This document shows positions 1 through 10,866 of a stretch of 64,000 bases of DNA, piece by piece. The DNA is taken from contig OY856188.1 of assembly GCA_963693315.1 (NCBI GenBank), positions 150,066,224 to 150,130,223 on the forward strand. The letters run 5' to 3'. The notes under the pieces are model-generated. The model was not told the origin of the DNA. It was given only the letters and a program-made list of their open reading frames with translations, and searched no databases. The DNA comes from Diogma glabrata. Taxonomy: Eukaryota; Arthropoda; Insecta; Diptera; Cylindrotomidae. The first letter of the stretch is position 1. Every line of letters begins with the position of its first letter. Both the position numbers and the translations under genes were made by a program.

Positions 1-777
1 TGGTTGACGTGGTTATTTTGAAAATTTACTATTCGATAACCGGATTGAAAAAAATACGAATAATTGTCATCTCTAATTAGTTAAGGTATATAGAGTATCG
101 TAAACAATACGTTAAATTTTAAAAAATCTTTTCAGTAACATCGCAAACTAAAACAAAATTTTCAACTCAATTTACGTGCTTGATAATAAAAATGTAAAAT
201 TTCAGTTAATGATGACAGGCATTTGGCATTCGTAAATTTCTAAACGAAATTCAAAATTTAATAGTGAAATTATAAGTTTTAATTTGATTTAACAAGGATT
301 TTTGCTGAATTATTGACTAATATTATTTTACGTTGTTTTCGATTTGGACATGAATAACATCTATTGAATGCAACTAACATCTCAAGTTGAACCACTTGTA
401 TCTATTTGAAAAAAATATAAATGAATCACATTTCAATAAATCATAGCTTTTGTAAATCTTGCTCGTGTAATCCTCTCGAACTCACCGGCCAACATCATTA
501 ACATCTTAATAATCAATAATCAATCAATAACTAATTATCAATTGGTTTAAAAATTAATTTATAATTCAAATAAAACATGTTTTAAAGGCGACAACAATAT
601 ATCAAACTTTAAAGATGCAACTAAAACTAAAACCAATACTTATAAAATTATTTATTATGAATTTAATTCAGGGTCATTATTTTGCAGTGACATAATTTCT
701 TTATAATAATAAAACAATATCAAATAAATTTCGATTCAATGACCATCTGTTTAATAAAAAACAATTTATTTTCTTAC
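1..777. other. AT-rich non-coding DNA left of the first exon
   Basis: I see no open frame with recognisable similarity and no clear repeat structure. The right edge (about 740-777) is the intron start that follows the exon at 778-995 on the minus strand, so at least part of this stretch is intron of that gene. Confidence 0.5.
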
Positions 778-995
778 CTTGTTGGTGATTCTGAATCTCT
801 TATCTCTTTTGTCTTAAAACTTTGAAAACTTTGATCTGCCAACGAATCACCATGACTTCCAGTTAATGGTGTTTTTGTTAGTCCAATACCCGCATCCATA
901 TCACCGGAATAAAAATCACGTAATCTTGTTTCACGCAATTTGTACATATGCGCCCTTATCTCTTTTTTACGTCCAAAATCGTCTGTGTCTAGCCA
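778..995 (-). CDS. Internal coding exon of an unidentified host gene
   Basis: On the minus strand this 218-nt segment is open in one frame. A pyrimidine/AT-rich tract ending TTTTATAG (acceptor AG at 996-997) precedes it and a consensus donor AAG|GTAAG (GT at 776-777) follows it. The translation begins WLDTDDFGRKKEIRAHMYKL, continues with charged residues, and ends in a Ser/Thr/Lys-rich segment (KEIRDSESPTR). It starts in phase 0 and leaves two bases (AG) for the next exon, which would lie left of the window. Composition is hydrophilic, with no membrane segment and no domain I recognise, so it may be a linker of a cytoplasmic or cytoskeletal protein. Codon use and complexity differ clearly from the transposon-filled surroundings, and none of the repeats in the window contains it. 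I could not name the gene; the splice signals and open frame are seen directly, host-gene status is inferred. Confidence 0.6.
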
Positions 996-1616
996 CTATA
1001 AAATATATCACAAAAACACAATTCACAATTACTTCATAATAACAATAAAAATAATTATAATATTAATATTTTTTTTTTCGTTTTCAATTATTTGAAATAA
1101 ATATTAAAGTACTTATTGTGCTAATATAAGAAATAAAATTTTTAAGGAAAATATTTAATTAAATTAGTAGAAGCGAGCGAGGATTTAACAACATTAAGCT
1201 ATATTTTTTTAAATAATAGGGATTCAATTGAAATTTTGTTTTAATGGTAGTTTTTAATTTCTGTTTTAAATTTTTTATTATTTTTTGTTTTAAACAACCA
1301 AACCGTTTCGATTAAATCTTTCGATTAAACTAAATGAAAACTTTAGTTTTAAGTAAAAAAAAAGTTCTCACTCTACATATACCAAAATCAAGTTTTCTTG
1401 TTTCTTATTTCTTCTTAAATCAAAATTAAAATAAAATATTTGTTTAATACTTGTGTATAGTAGGTCAAACAGATGTGATGTGACAAAACTAGAGCTTTTT
1501 GTTGCCTTTTGCTGCTACATAGCTTTATTTTATAAATTAATAGATGAATTCATGTGATTTTTCGTCTATTAATTGAATTATATGAATGCTTTTTGTGTAA
1601 CAGTTTGAGAAGCAAC
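996..1616. other. Candidate intron sequence, AT-rich
   Basis: Candidate intron between the exons at 778-995 and 2843-2880 (minus strand). It is low-complexity AT-rich sequence without a recognisable gene. Its right limit is the target-site duplication of the MITE that starts at 1617. Confidence 0.4.
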
Positions 1617-2385
1617 TAGGGCTTCCAAAAATACCGTTTTTTTCAATACCGGTAATACCGATCTAAGTTTCTCACAATACCGGTACTACCGGTAGTACCG
1701 ATATTCCAGAAAATAGAATAGTTAGAGCATTTTTGATTAAAAATTGATTAAAATAAATATAAACAAAATATTTAAATTGGTCACTCTTTAGTAAGATTTA
1801 TTTTATTTCAATTAGTAGCAGCAATTAAAATTATTTATTATTTTCAATACAAATAATGTGGCAAATTTTAAAAAACGCTTCAATAGATAAAAAATAAAGT
1901 GATAGCAACCTTTTATAAAGAATAAGTCGTTACAATTAAAGTTCCATTGGTACGGGTCCTGCTTTGGCCCATAGAATTTGACAAATTGATTTTACAATGC
2001 ACACATTAAACACTCTCACCGACCTGACTAATTTTAAAATTAGAGAAATACTTAGTTTCAGCAGAAGCTGTAAATGGTTCGAATAGGTTGAGGAGATCCT
2101 GTGGTATCACGACGGACCCATTTTGGCCAATACGGGTGTTGTCCTGACCTGGTGTTATGATGACAACCACTGGAACTTTACCCAACCTTAACCTATCAAT
2201 AAAGGTGTAGTTAGCTTTTTAGTATTATTATGGATTTTATTTAAAGTGTCAAATATTCTGTAGCCAAATATTATTTTTTTTTAATTCGGTAATACCGAGT
2301 CTTAATACCGTTAATACCGAAATAAAATTTAATGGTCAATACCGCGATATTAACGGTAATACCGATACCGGTATTGGAAGCCCTA
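1617..2385. mobile_element. hAT-type nonautonomous element (MITE) with 8-bp TSD
   Basis: A 769-bp element bounded by terminal inverted repeats starting TAGGGCTTCCAA and flanked by a perfect 8-bp target-site duplication, GAAGCAAC (1609-1616 and 2386-2393). Sub-terminal regions carry many copies of the word ATACCG/ACCGGTA in both orientations, as expected of hAT transposase binding sites. No transposase frame lies inside. An 8-bp TSD with a YAGRG-type terminus is diagnostic of the hAT superfamily. It sits in the candidate host intron. Confidence 0.9.
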
Positions 2386-2575
2386 GAAGCAACCAATTTT
2401 ACCAAATTTTATTTTTTTTCCTGTTCCTGTTCTTGGATCCGGTCAATACAGTATAGAAATAGATTATTAAATCACTATTTTAATATCAAGATATTTTTTA
2501 TTTTCATAGTTGCCATTAATATATTTTATATCTGTTTATTAGTATTTGTACATTTTGATAATTTTGTTTGTTCAA

Positions 2576-2840
2576 ACAAGTATTATAATAAATTTCACTA
2601 ATAAATTAAAATAAAATCGCCAATTTCTTGTTAACTAATAGTTTTTATTCACTATATATACGTATTTCGAATGCTATGCTTTCATCGACAGTAGTATATA
2701 TCAAAACTGAGTTTTGATATATACTATAACTGTCGATGAAAGCATAGCTTTCGAAATATGTATATAGTGAATAAAAACTATTAGTTAACAAGAAATTGGC
2801 GATTTTATTTTAATTTATTAGTGAAATTTATAATATTTGT
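2576..2840. repeat. Near-perfect foldback (snap-back) element, about 265 bp
   Basis: Two arms of about 130 bp are inverted copies meeting at a single-base centre inside CAAAACTGAGTTTTG. Arm differences that I see are two 3-nt indels and a few substitutions. The transcript would fold into one long hairpin. The right arm ends beside the splice donor of the small exon at 2843-2880, so the donor-side intron sequence is hairpin sequence. No coding capacity; superfamily not assignable. Confidence 0.88.
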
Positions 2841-3010
2841 ACCTGATGTTCCGAAGTATATGACATCATTTTCGAAGGATCTATAAAATACAAATCAAAA
2901 AACGTTATGTTAGATGGTAATTGAGTTCTTATAATAATGTTATTCTATTTATATAATGGCTACTTCCAGAGTTTCTAATAAAATCAAATAAACCTATTTG
3001 ATCACTTTGT
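2838..3010 (-). repeat. Copy A of an about 170-bp inverted duplication
   Basis: The reverse complement of this segment aligns with 14355-14515, sharing GATTTTATTAGAAAC, CTAACATAACG, and TTTTATAGATCCTT with the following ATGATGT. It includes the candidate micro-exon and its upstream intron flank. It may be an old segmental duplication of a gene piece or an unrecognised element. Confidence 0.65.
2843..2880 (-). CDS. Candidate 38-nt micro-exon upstream of the 778-995 exon
   Basis: On the minus strand the segment is preceded by TTTTATAG (acceptor) and followed by CAG|GTAC (weak donor). Skipping the first two bases it reads PSKMMSYTSEHQ, ending in phase 0, which joins in frame to the phase-0 exon at 778-995 (EHQ-WLDTDD). 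Phase agreement and hydrophilic composition favour a real exon. Against it, about 170 bp including this segment and its upstream flank recurs in inverted orientation at 14355-14515, where the frame contains a stop, so the segment could belong to a repeat. Function unknown. Confidence 0.4.
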
Positions 3011-3024
3011 TTTACATCTAGATA

Positions 3025-3150
3025 TAAACTGACCAGACGTCCCACGCTGCGTGGAAACGTCCCACATTTCATTGCGTTGTCCCACGGAGAAATCTGTCTC
3101 ACAAAGCGTCCCACGAAACAAATATTTCCATCACATTTGCCCGCATTATC
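3025..3150. repeat. GTCCCAC-rich repeat fragment
   Basis: The word CGTCCCACG or close variants occurs about five times in 100 bp, next to CTGACCAGA. A related stretch at about 8070-8175 has CCGTCCCACG and, inverted, CTGACCAGA. These look like sub-terminal regions of one transposon family; ends are not defined. Confidence 0.4.
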
Positions 3151-3409
3151 GAAACAATCAAGAAACCTTATATCTACGTAAAGTTTTCGCCATATCTCAG
3201 TCACAGTCACTATGGCTTCACAGTTTCTTCTTGCAGTTTGTATTATGTTTTTTAACGTTATCAACTTTAATTTAACTATTGAGAGAACAAACCAGTGCAT
3301 ATTTTTACTTCACCACAATTTTAAGTTTTGTGAAGTAATGCAATCTATCGTGAAAAATAAATCTTACATACCCCAAATTTTGTTTTTTCTTTTGTTTTGG
3401 ACCATCCTC

Positions 3410-5470
3410 TACCTAAACAGCCAATAAAAATTTTGGTGTACGTCTATATGTGCGTGGGTGGGTGGGTGTGTGGGTGTGTGGGTGACCTTTCTGCATAGGA
3501 TCTTGATGAACATTTGGCAAACGATACAGGTTCACTAGAAAATGGAAGATCTGGATGCATTTCAAATTTGGACAAAATGGCGGAGGTCTCCCGAACACCT
3601 CTAAGTTTAAATTTTGAATAACTTTTAATCCCGGTTTATGATCTTATTGAAACTTAGTATATAAGGTTTTAGTACAGTTTCCAATATTTCTGTATACCAA
3701 CTTCCGATTTGTCACTTCCGGTTAAAAAGTTTTTTTTCATGTGTTTATCCCTACTGTAGCCTACAATTACCGATCGATTTTCATGAAACGCTGGCAAAAG
3801 CTTTCAAGTATCATGAGAAAGATTTTACCAGCTTCTGGAGTACATTAGATAAAGGGTTGGGGGGTCCACCATACAACAGTTTTTACCCAATGTTTTTTAT
3901 GTTTGTTGGGAGCATAAAACATTCGTTCGTGAATGAATTTTGATGACACTTTGGAAAAAGATGCAAATATGTATGACAAAGAACTGAGCGATAGTGTTTT
4001 TGAGCGATAGTGACCAAAGTGGTGTGGGGTCCCCGAGCACTTGTTTTTTCGAAAGCTCAATAGCATCTGTACCTGATAATCGAATTGATTGAAACTTGGT
4101 ACATCAGCATTTAGTATGGTTCACAACAGTTGTGCATCCCAACTTCCGGTTTTTCACTTCCGGTAAAAAAAATTTTTTTGTAATTTTTTTGTGACAAGAT
4201 AATTATCATCTTTTGGGACACATTGATTAAAGTGGCAGGGGCCATACAAATGCTGACTTTTCACACTGTGTTTTTAAAGTTTGTTGGGAGCATACAGACT
4301 TCATTCATTAATTTATTTTAATGACACTTAGAAAAAATATGGAGACTTGAATAATAAAGACCTGATTAGGTTTTGGACAATATTGGACTAAATGGTGGTA
4401 GGCCTCGCGAACATCTGTTTACTGTGTCACAATTTTTTCAATGTTTGTTAGGAGCACATAGCATTCGTTCGTGAATGAATTTTGATGACACTTTGGAAAA
4501 AGATGCAACTATGTATGGCAAGGAACTGGTTAGTTCTTGAGCGATAGTGAACAAGGAGGTGTCCCATACACCTGTTTTTTTGAAAGCTCAATAACATCTG
4601 TACCTGATAATCGAATTGGATGAAACTTGGCACATAAGCATTTAGTACGGTTCACAACAGTTCCGCATCGCAACTTCCAGTTTTTCACTTCCGGTAAAAA
4701 AATTTTTTTTGAACTTTTTTGAAGTTTTTCAGTGTCTTTATACACACTACAGCCTACAATAATGAAGTGATTATGATGAAACTTATGGAAAAGGTTTCAA
4801 TTAGTGTGAGAAGATAATCATCATATTTTGGGACATATCGATCAAAGTGTCTACCATACAAATGCAAATACAGTTTTGCAGCCCAACTTCCGGTTTTTCA
4901 CTTCCGGTAAAAAAATTTTTTGGAATTTTTTTGTGAGAAGATAATTATCATCTTTTGGGACACATTGATTAAAGTGGCAGGGGGTCTACCATACAAATGC
5001 TGACTTTTCACACTTTGTTTTTAAAGTTTGTTGGGAGCATACAGACTTCATTCATTAATTTATTTTAATGACAATTAGAAAAAAGATGGAGACTTAAATA
5101 ACAAAGAACTGATTAGTTTTTGGACAATATTGAAGTAAGTGGCGGGGACCTCCCGAACACCTGTTTCCTGTGTCACAATTTTTTCAATGTTTGTTGGGAG
5201 CACACAGCATTCGTTCGTGAATAAATTTTCATGACGCTTTGGAAAAAGATGAAACTATGTATGGCTAGGAACTGATTAATTTTTGAGCGATAGTGAATAA
5301 AGTGGTGGGGGCTGTCCCATATACCTGTTTTTTTGAAAGTTCAATAACATCTGTAACTGATAATCGAATTAGACGAAACTTGATACATATTCATTTAGTA
5401 CGGTTCACAACAGTTCTGCATCCCAACTTCCTGTTTGCCACTTCCGGTTAAAATTTTTTGTTACTTTTTC
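3410..5470 (+). repeat. Degenerate tandem-repeat element with GTGGGTG microsatellite head
   Basis: Starts near a (GTGGGTGG)n microsatellite (about 3440-3485) and then repeats blocks containing CAACTTCCGGTTTTTCACTTCCGG, split here by small changes, TTTGTTGGGAGCA, GAACACCTGTTT and ACAGTTCTGCATCCCAAC. At least four imperfect blocks are visible. Related copies lie at 11565-12075 (same strand) and, for the left part, inverted at about 26855-27065. No coding capacity that I believe. Confidence 0.75.
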
Positions 5471-6640
5471 TCGTACAACAGAATTTATGTTTGTTGGGCT
5501 ACTACTGCTTCCTTTAATATTTTCATAATTATAACATTGGTTAGCTTTTAATTAAAGTATTTGATAGAAATTAGCTCATTATATATCCAGAACACTATGT
5601 TTCCAGAACTGTGGTGAAGTCAGCCTATGCATCAGCGTTGCAATAGTTTTTACTGAAATAGTGTTTTAACTATAATTTTCATAGAACTACTAAACTCAGT
5701 CTTTTCCACTTCAATAATTTACATTTTATTTTGCAAATATCTTTCGATCTCTAAGAAATCTCTCCGTGAAGAAATTTCTTTATTTATAGAAATATCTTCC
5801 CTGAGTATGTGCGAGAGATCAAAAGTATATTAGAAAAAATAAAATACAAAATATTTTACTTAAAAAGGCTCATTTCTCTTTATAAAATTCATAAACATTT
5901 TAATTTTTATAACATAAAAACAACTAACAATTTTATTTTATTCGAGCAGTCATTTCAACCCTTTAGAATAATATTCATAAATTAAAATGTTTATAATTTG
6001 AATATCGTTCTTACTCGTAAGAGCAAAATTTTTTTTTCGATTTCACTCCTTTGGAGAAAAATAATACCTTTTCGTCATCCTTTATATTCATTTTTCTAAC
6101 AATACATGCATAATTGAACAAAGCATTCACAATAATTATATATTTTTTACGTTTGAAAGCATCAAATTTGAAGCAAAAATAAAATTTTTGAGTATTGAAA
6201 GAAAAGAAATATTTATTTCAATTTAGGAGCAAGAATTATATTTCATTATTTTAACTCCTGTATTTGGGAGTGTTATATATTTTTTACGCGCTCTGAAAGA
6301 AGAGAGTAAAGGAGTGATATATGGAGCGTTTCAAACTCTGTTTAAAACACACTTTTACTATGTAGCTCAAAAGTAAAATTATAATTTTCTAATTGTTATA
6401 ATGTTTTTCTCAATCAAAAACAAACAAAGCAAGCAGCATAAAAACTTGATAAATAGTATAGATTTGTAAAAGACAGAACAAGAGGTAGCAATACAGAATA
6501 CAGAAAGGATATTAATTATTTAGTAAAATTAAAATTAATTGTTACAGTTGTTTTGCAGTCTTTACTTGTGTAACAAAAGTTTTGTGCTACTATAAAAGGT
6601 AAATTTATGCTAATTTTCAAAATTACATTAAAAATGGGAA
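5471..6640. other. AT-rich stretch without recognised gene
   Basis: I see no supported gene. GGAGTGATATAT-like and ACTCCTTTGGAG words recur weakly around 6040-6320, but no element boundary could be drawn. Confidence 0.4.
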
Positions 6641-7610
6641 AAACTGAAAGAAGTATTACTCTTGCAGAATCCGTTTTCTCCTTTCCGATTTACCACAACC
6701 AAAGCTTTCGACAAATATATATGGGCCACAACAAAATCAGAAGCCATAATTAAAAAATGTTCAATGAATTATTTTCTGGACCAATTAAAACTAGATTTTT
6801 CTATTGAAAATTTTGCCACGGTTTATGCTGATGCATCGAATCATAAGGAAATACAAATATTTTCGATTCTATTTTGCTATTTTAGAGAGCATGACAGAGT
6901 AAAGGTTAGATTGTTGGATTTTCTTCTTTACCTGAGCATTCGAAGAAACATCAGAAAACATTCTTGAAAAATTTGAAGAAATTTAATATTGTCAAAAAGT
7001 TGCAGTTTGCGCTGATAACACGATTACCAATTTTAGTGGCCAGGTCAAGGTGTGAAAAATATTTTAAACAAGCTATAAACTCGAAATTGAACCAGAATGT
7101 ATTGGGTATTGGATTTGCAGTTCATATTTTGAATTATGCAATCTTGTTGTTGTAGCGACGAAATGTGGTGCTAGTCTTCCGACTCCAAGTCCAGATTTAG
7201 AAACTCTGCTACTGCCCTTGGGCGGTAGCACAGATCTTCCTTCGTCAGGTCGGTTGGTTTCTCTGGACTGTTGAAAAGGTTAAATGAAGCAATAATGCAA
7301 TAAAAACTCCTGCTGATTTAATGCTAATTGATGCAAATGGCAGGGTTAAAAAATGTATGGTTATTTTACTATACGGAGAAAACGTTGGAGGGCTTCTGCG
7401 ACAAAAGTAATGCCGAATATAACAAACAAACAAATGTCGCATATAATGGAACTCGCTGACTGGCATTAATGCCAGCACTAGAAAAAATTTTGAATGTACA
7501 AACACCTTAATGGATATTTTCTAACGGTTGAAAAATGTCCAGTTAAAATAAAAGAATTTTTTGAAGAATTAAATAGTAAACAAATAGTAAAAGAAAGCAT
7601 GAAATAGTAA
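6640..7610 (+). pseudogene. hAT-type transposase remnant
   Basis: A broken frame encodes pieces typical of hAT/DUF4371-type transposases of insects: KLDFSIENFATVYADASNHK with IFSILFCYF (about 6790-6880), then, one frame over, QNVLGIGFAVHILNYA (7090-7140), and after a gap LNGYFLTVEKCPVKIKEFFEE (7510-7572). In the family the D-A-S-N-H-K block lies near a catalytic Asp and the G-C-x-A-H-I block (here GFAVH) follows it, ahead of the helical insertion; the last piece matches the 'YFL..KCP..L..FF' stretch of that insertion. There is a frameshift near 6950, stops at about 7153 onward, and non-matching sequence between 7160 and 7440. The C-terminal dimerisation domain is missing. Dead copy; assignment from motif memory, not a search. 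Confidence 0.6.
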
Positions 7611-7679
7611 TTAAATAATAAATTTATATATTTAAGCTTTTATTTATTAAAAAAATAAAAGTTATTTTTAATTGGTTGT

Positions 7680-8045
7680 TATTTAAATAAAATCAATAAT
7701 TTATATTAATAAATTATTGTAATTATAATCAACGGAAAAAACTTTTTTTTGGTATATATTTTATTATAACATGTTTCGAATAACATTCATCATCAGGGTG
7801 GTTATTTTGTAGCGTTATCTCACTAAGTGAGATAAAAAGTGAGATAAAATATTTGTCTTTGATCGATTATATTAGACAAAAGAAATCATTTAAACATAAT
7901 TTTTTTATCTCACTATTTATCTCACCTAGTGAGATAACGCTACAAAATAACCACCCAGATTACAAAACTATACTATAAAAAAAAAGTTTGTTCCGTTGAT
8001 TATAATTACAATAATTTATTAATATAAATTATTGATTTTATTTGA
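7680..8045. repeat. Nested inverted-repeat element
   Basis: Outer arms (about 7680-7752 and 7976-8045) are inverted copies around ATAATCAACGGAA and AATTTATATTAATAAATTATT. Inside them a second inverted repeat starts GGGTGGTTATTTTGTAGCGT (7797) and ends with its complement (about 7956), with TATCTCACT words between. A hammerhead-like core overlaps the left outer/inner junction (7769-7796). No target duplication was convincing for either layer. Confidence 0.7.
7769..7796 (-). ncRNA. Hammerhead-ribozyme-like core 1
   Basis: On the minus strand: CTGATGA, T, stem II GAAT/ATTC with a GTT loop, GAAA, then a self-complementary ACATGT that could act as a short or dimeric stem III. This is the CUGANGA...GAAA core layout of type I hammerheads, which are described from Penelope-like elements. 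A Penelope-like RT scrap lies 550 bp away (8350-8510). The extra U before stem II is shared with the other three cores here. Activity is unproven. Confidence 0.5.
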
Positions 8046-8349
8046 TAAATTTATGCATAATCTAACTAGCACGGTTTGACCGTCCCACGTTCTCGCAATA
8101 GAAATTCGTTAGTATTTTGAAGAATTTTTCCATTTTATCCCACAGTGAGTGATTTGGCTCTGGTCAGTTTTATCTAGAATCTAGATTCATAATATTTAAC
8201 ATTTTAAAAAAACAAACGCAAAAACACACGCTAATAAATAACTTAGATTATAACAGATAACTAAAACTAACTGATTGCTATTAACGCTGATAATTAACTG
8301 GTTATGTTATACCTAAAATTTGTGGCGACAGTTAAAAAACAAGAACAAC

Positions 8350-8510
8350 AACATGGCATTAGACGCAGATGAAATGATGGTGAGATTTGATGTAAAATCA
8401 CTTTTTATATATCCACCAATACACCTGGCGATATATAATTAATGAATGCTGGAATAGCATCATAAAACCAAAAGTAAAGTTTGAACTAGTCTTTGTTCCT
8501 ATTTAAAAAT
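8350..8510 (+). pseudogene. Penelope-like reverse transcriptase fragment
   Basis: A short frame reads DEMMVRFDVKSLFIYPPIHL (from about 8367). This matches the 'FDV.SLFTNIP' motif that carries the first catalytic Asp of Penelope-like and related RTs. A frame change later, INECWNSIIKPK follows at about 8437, in the order expected for the family. There are stops on both sides, so only about 50 codons survive. Seen directly: the motif. Family assignment rests on recall of that motif and on the nearby hammerhead-like core. Confidence 0.55.
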
Positions 8511-8828
8511 ATTCACTTAAAACGACTTCGGTTATTACGACATTTCTGATGTAGCGACCAACTTTGCAGTAAAATTTGTACAGATAGAACTGCTTCTGCG
8601 ACAGATAGGGTCAAAAATAAAAATAAACTAGAGGGATGGGGGTGTGACCATAGGGGCCACGCCAAGAAGTTCCCGTAAGATTAAAAACTAACCAGTTACT
8701 GGATAAAGTATACTAAAATACCAAACATAAAAAAAATTATACAATATAATTTAACTGCAATTAATACAAATAAAAAACGAAAAATTACAAAATAAATATT
8801 AAAACAAATTTGAAAAAAAGTTAATAAA

Positions 8829-8925
8829 AAGGGAATATTCAAAGCTCAAGGAGGGTTTTTAAAGCCTTAAAAGTGAATGTTCAAAGCTCAATGAGGGTTT
8901 TTAAAGCCTTAAATACGCAAAATTA
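8829..8925 (+). repeat. Two-copy tandem repeat, unit about 52 bp
   Basis: The phrase TTCAAAGCTCAA.GAGGG followed by TTTTTAAAGCCTTAAA occurs twice back to back. Nothing else is recognised here. Confidence 0.8.
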
Positions 8926-9430
8926 AGATTTATTTATTATAATTTATACGACACAACAATTGTAATAATTTTTTAAATAGAATTTGAATGTGTACGTGCA
9001 GTGTGTAATCAAATTTAAATTCAATAACATACTAACACTCATACTGCAAACTAAAATATGTTGTCTAGACCGATTCAGAAGGTATTGAAAAGTGAAGACA
9101 TCATTAAAATGATCAATATCAAAAATGATCTCCAACACAACAACCTAACCTTACGTAAGATAAAAGGTCAGCATTTGTTTGATGAACGGCGACCACTATA
9201 CACAAGACACCTCAAAAGCAAATTTGTTCTATCTCATGTTAACTAAAAAGTTTTACCAAAAACACTTAATAACTGTAGCTGTTGTTGTGATATATTTAAA
9301 AGAATATAATAAAGTTTTTTAACCGCAAGTGACAAGTTGCAAAACTACTATAAACATTACAATAACGTTATGCTCTACCTTTCAACAAAATTAAATGTCA
9401 GGACTGAGTGTTATTGAAGTCTAAAAAAAA
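8926..9430. other. Unassigned AT-rich stretch
   Basis: A 62-codon open frame at 9058-9246 has no similarity I recognise and no splice or promoter context; I do not call it a gene. Confidence 0.3.
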
Positions 9431-10680
9431 CAGTTGTTCAACGAACCACAGACATCCTCCCCGAAATAGCATATTTTCTATATTCAAATAAACCCGGATG
9501 CGTTTGCAGCTCATTTTAATTCAAAAGTTTCATCAAGTTCTCATGCGTTTGCGTAATGAAAATAACACCTATTTTTCAAATTTTCTTAAAAAAACTAAAA
9601 AACTAAGATAGCAATTGTTTATACAAATGTCATTATAAATGTCTGACATGATGACAAACGAAATGGGAGGTAAATGGTCTTGATAGCATTATTTATTCTC
9701 GTAATATTTGCAAGAGATGATTTACAGTTTTTTGGAAACCACTAAAAAATAAATGATCTGATTTCATTAGAAAAGGACTGGGCTGTAAGTTACGCCAGTA
9801 TATATCGATTGTGACCATTAAAGTTGAAATCGGATTATTGGTTGTTGAGAAAGCGTTGGACAAATGTTTGTCCACATACGACGATCACACCCACATACCC
9901 ACACACACGTACATACTGGCAGCTAAAAATACCCTAAACAACTTGAGGTCTCGAACAACAGGAGATCTCGAAACGTAAAGATATTATAAAAATTTAGATT
10001 TCGAAAATCGACCCAAAAACAATAACTTCTTATATCGGGAAGTTAATAAACAGTTGCCCAATCTACTCTCGAACCTCTGACCTTTTTGCCAAATTTAGAA
10101 AAAAACTCAGGTTTTTGATATTCAAGTAAACCCGGAACCGTTTGCAGCTCATTTACATACCAAACTTTCATCCAGATATCATACGTTTGCATAAAGAACA
10201 TAAGACGTAGTTTTTTCACATTTTGTTAAAAATCTCAAAAACTAAGATAGCAATTGTTTACACAAATTTTATTATAAATGTCTGACATTATGGAAAACAA
10301 TATGGAAGCTTCATGACCTTGATAGCATTATTTAATCTCATGATATTTGCAAGAGATGATTTTTAGTTTTTTGGCAACCACTAAAAAACAAATGATTTAA
10401 TTCTGCTAGAAAAGAACTGGGCTCTAAGTTACGCTGAGATACATCGATTGCGACCACTTTCGTTAAAATCGACCCATCCGTTGTTGAGAAAGCGTTGGGC
10501 AAAGGTTCTCCACACAGCGGTATACACACACATACACACACGCATACACACACATACAGACTGCCAGCTAAAAATAGTCTAAACAACTTCAGGAGGTCAT
10601 GAAACGTAGAGATATCATAAAAATTCCGATTTCGAAAATCGACCCAAAAACAATAACTTCCCATATCGGGAAGTTAATAA
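9430..10680 (+). repeat. Tandemly duplicated repeat ending in an ACTTCCC/GGGAAGT hairpin
   Basis: Two head-to-tail copies of about 600 bp (about 9430-10050 and 10050-10680). Each holds CAAATAAACCCGG/CAAGTAAACCCGG, GTTTGCAGCTCATTT, CTAAGATAGCAATTGTTTA, GCAAGAGATGATTT, GTTGTTGAGAAAGCGTTGG, a CA-rich microsatellite (9888-9915; 10510-10556) and CGAAAATCGACCCAAAAACA. Each ends in an inverted repeat; the second is TAACTTCCC-ATATC-GGGAAGTTA (about 10657-10679), the first has one mismatch. I recall similar nonautonomous repeats as common in insect genomes; class unassigned. Confidence 0.75.
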
Positions 10681-10798
10681 ATAAAAATAATATATAAAAA
10701 AATAATTGTGTTCTAAATATCAATGGTCTTTATCCTCTTTATCTATTCATTTTTGACATTTTTTCATTTTGTTGATTTGTTTTAATTTGTCGCATTTT

Positions 10799-10866
10799 TA
10801 ACTTAGTTGATAAAGCGCTAGCCTTGTAATTCAAGAATGCCGGATTTGAAACTCGACGGAGACCAC
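10799..10866 (+). repeat. tRNA-derived SINE head (tRNA-like A and B boxes)
   Basis: TAACTTAGTTGATAAAGCG resembles a Pol III A box, followed by an anticodon-arm-like CTAGCCTTGTAATTCAAG (loop CTTGTAA, anticodon TGT in tRNA terms) and a B-box-like GGATTTGAAACTC. There is no intact acceptor stem, so this is not a functional tRNA gene. The unrelated tail continues to about 10930. Confidence 0.5.

Noticed and set aside
4448..4745. Short frames in the 3.4-kb repeat that recur at 11547-11780
   Set aside because: Conserved only as DNA repeat; frames are broken in other units.
10799..10866. Functional tRNA-Thr gene
   Set aside because: Anticodon-loop-like CTTGTAA is present but no acceptor stem pairs, and the D and T arms are imperfect; better as a SINE head.
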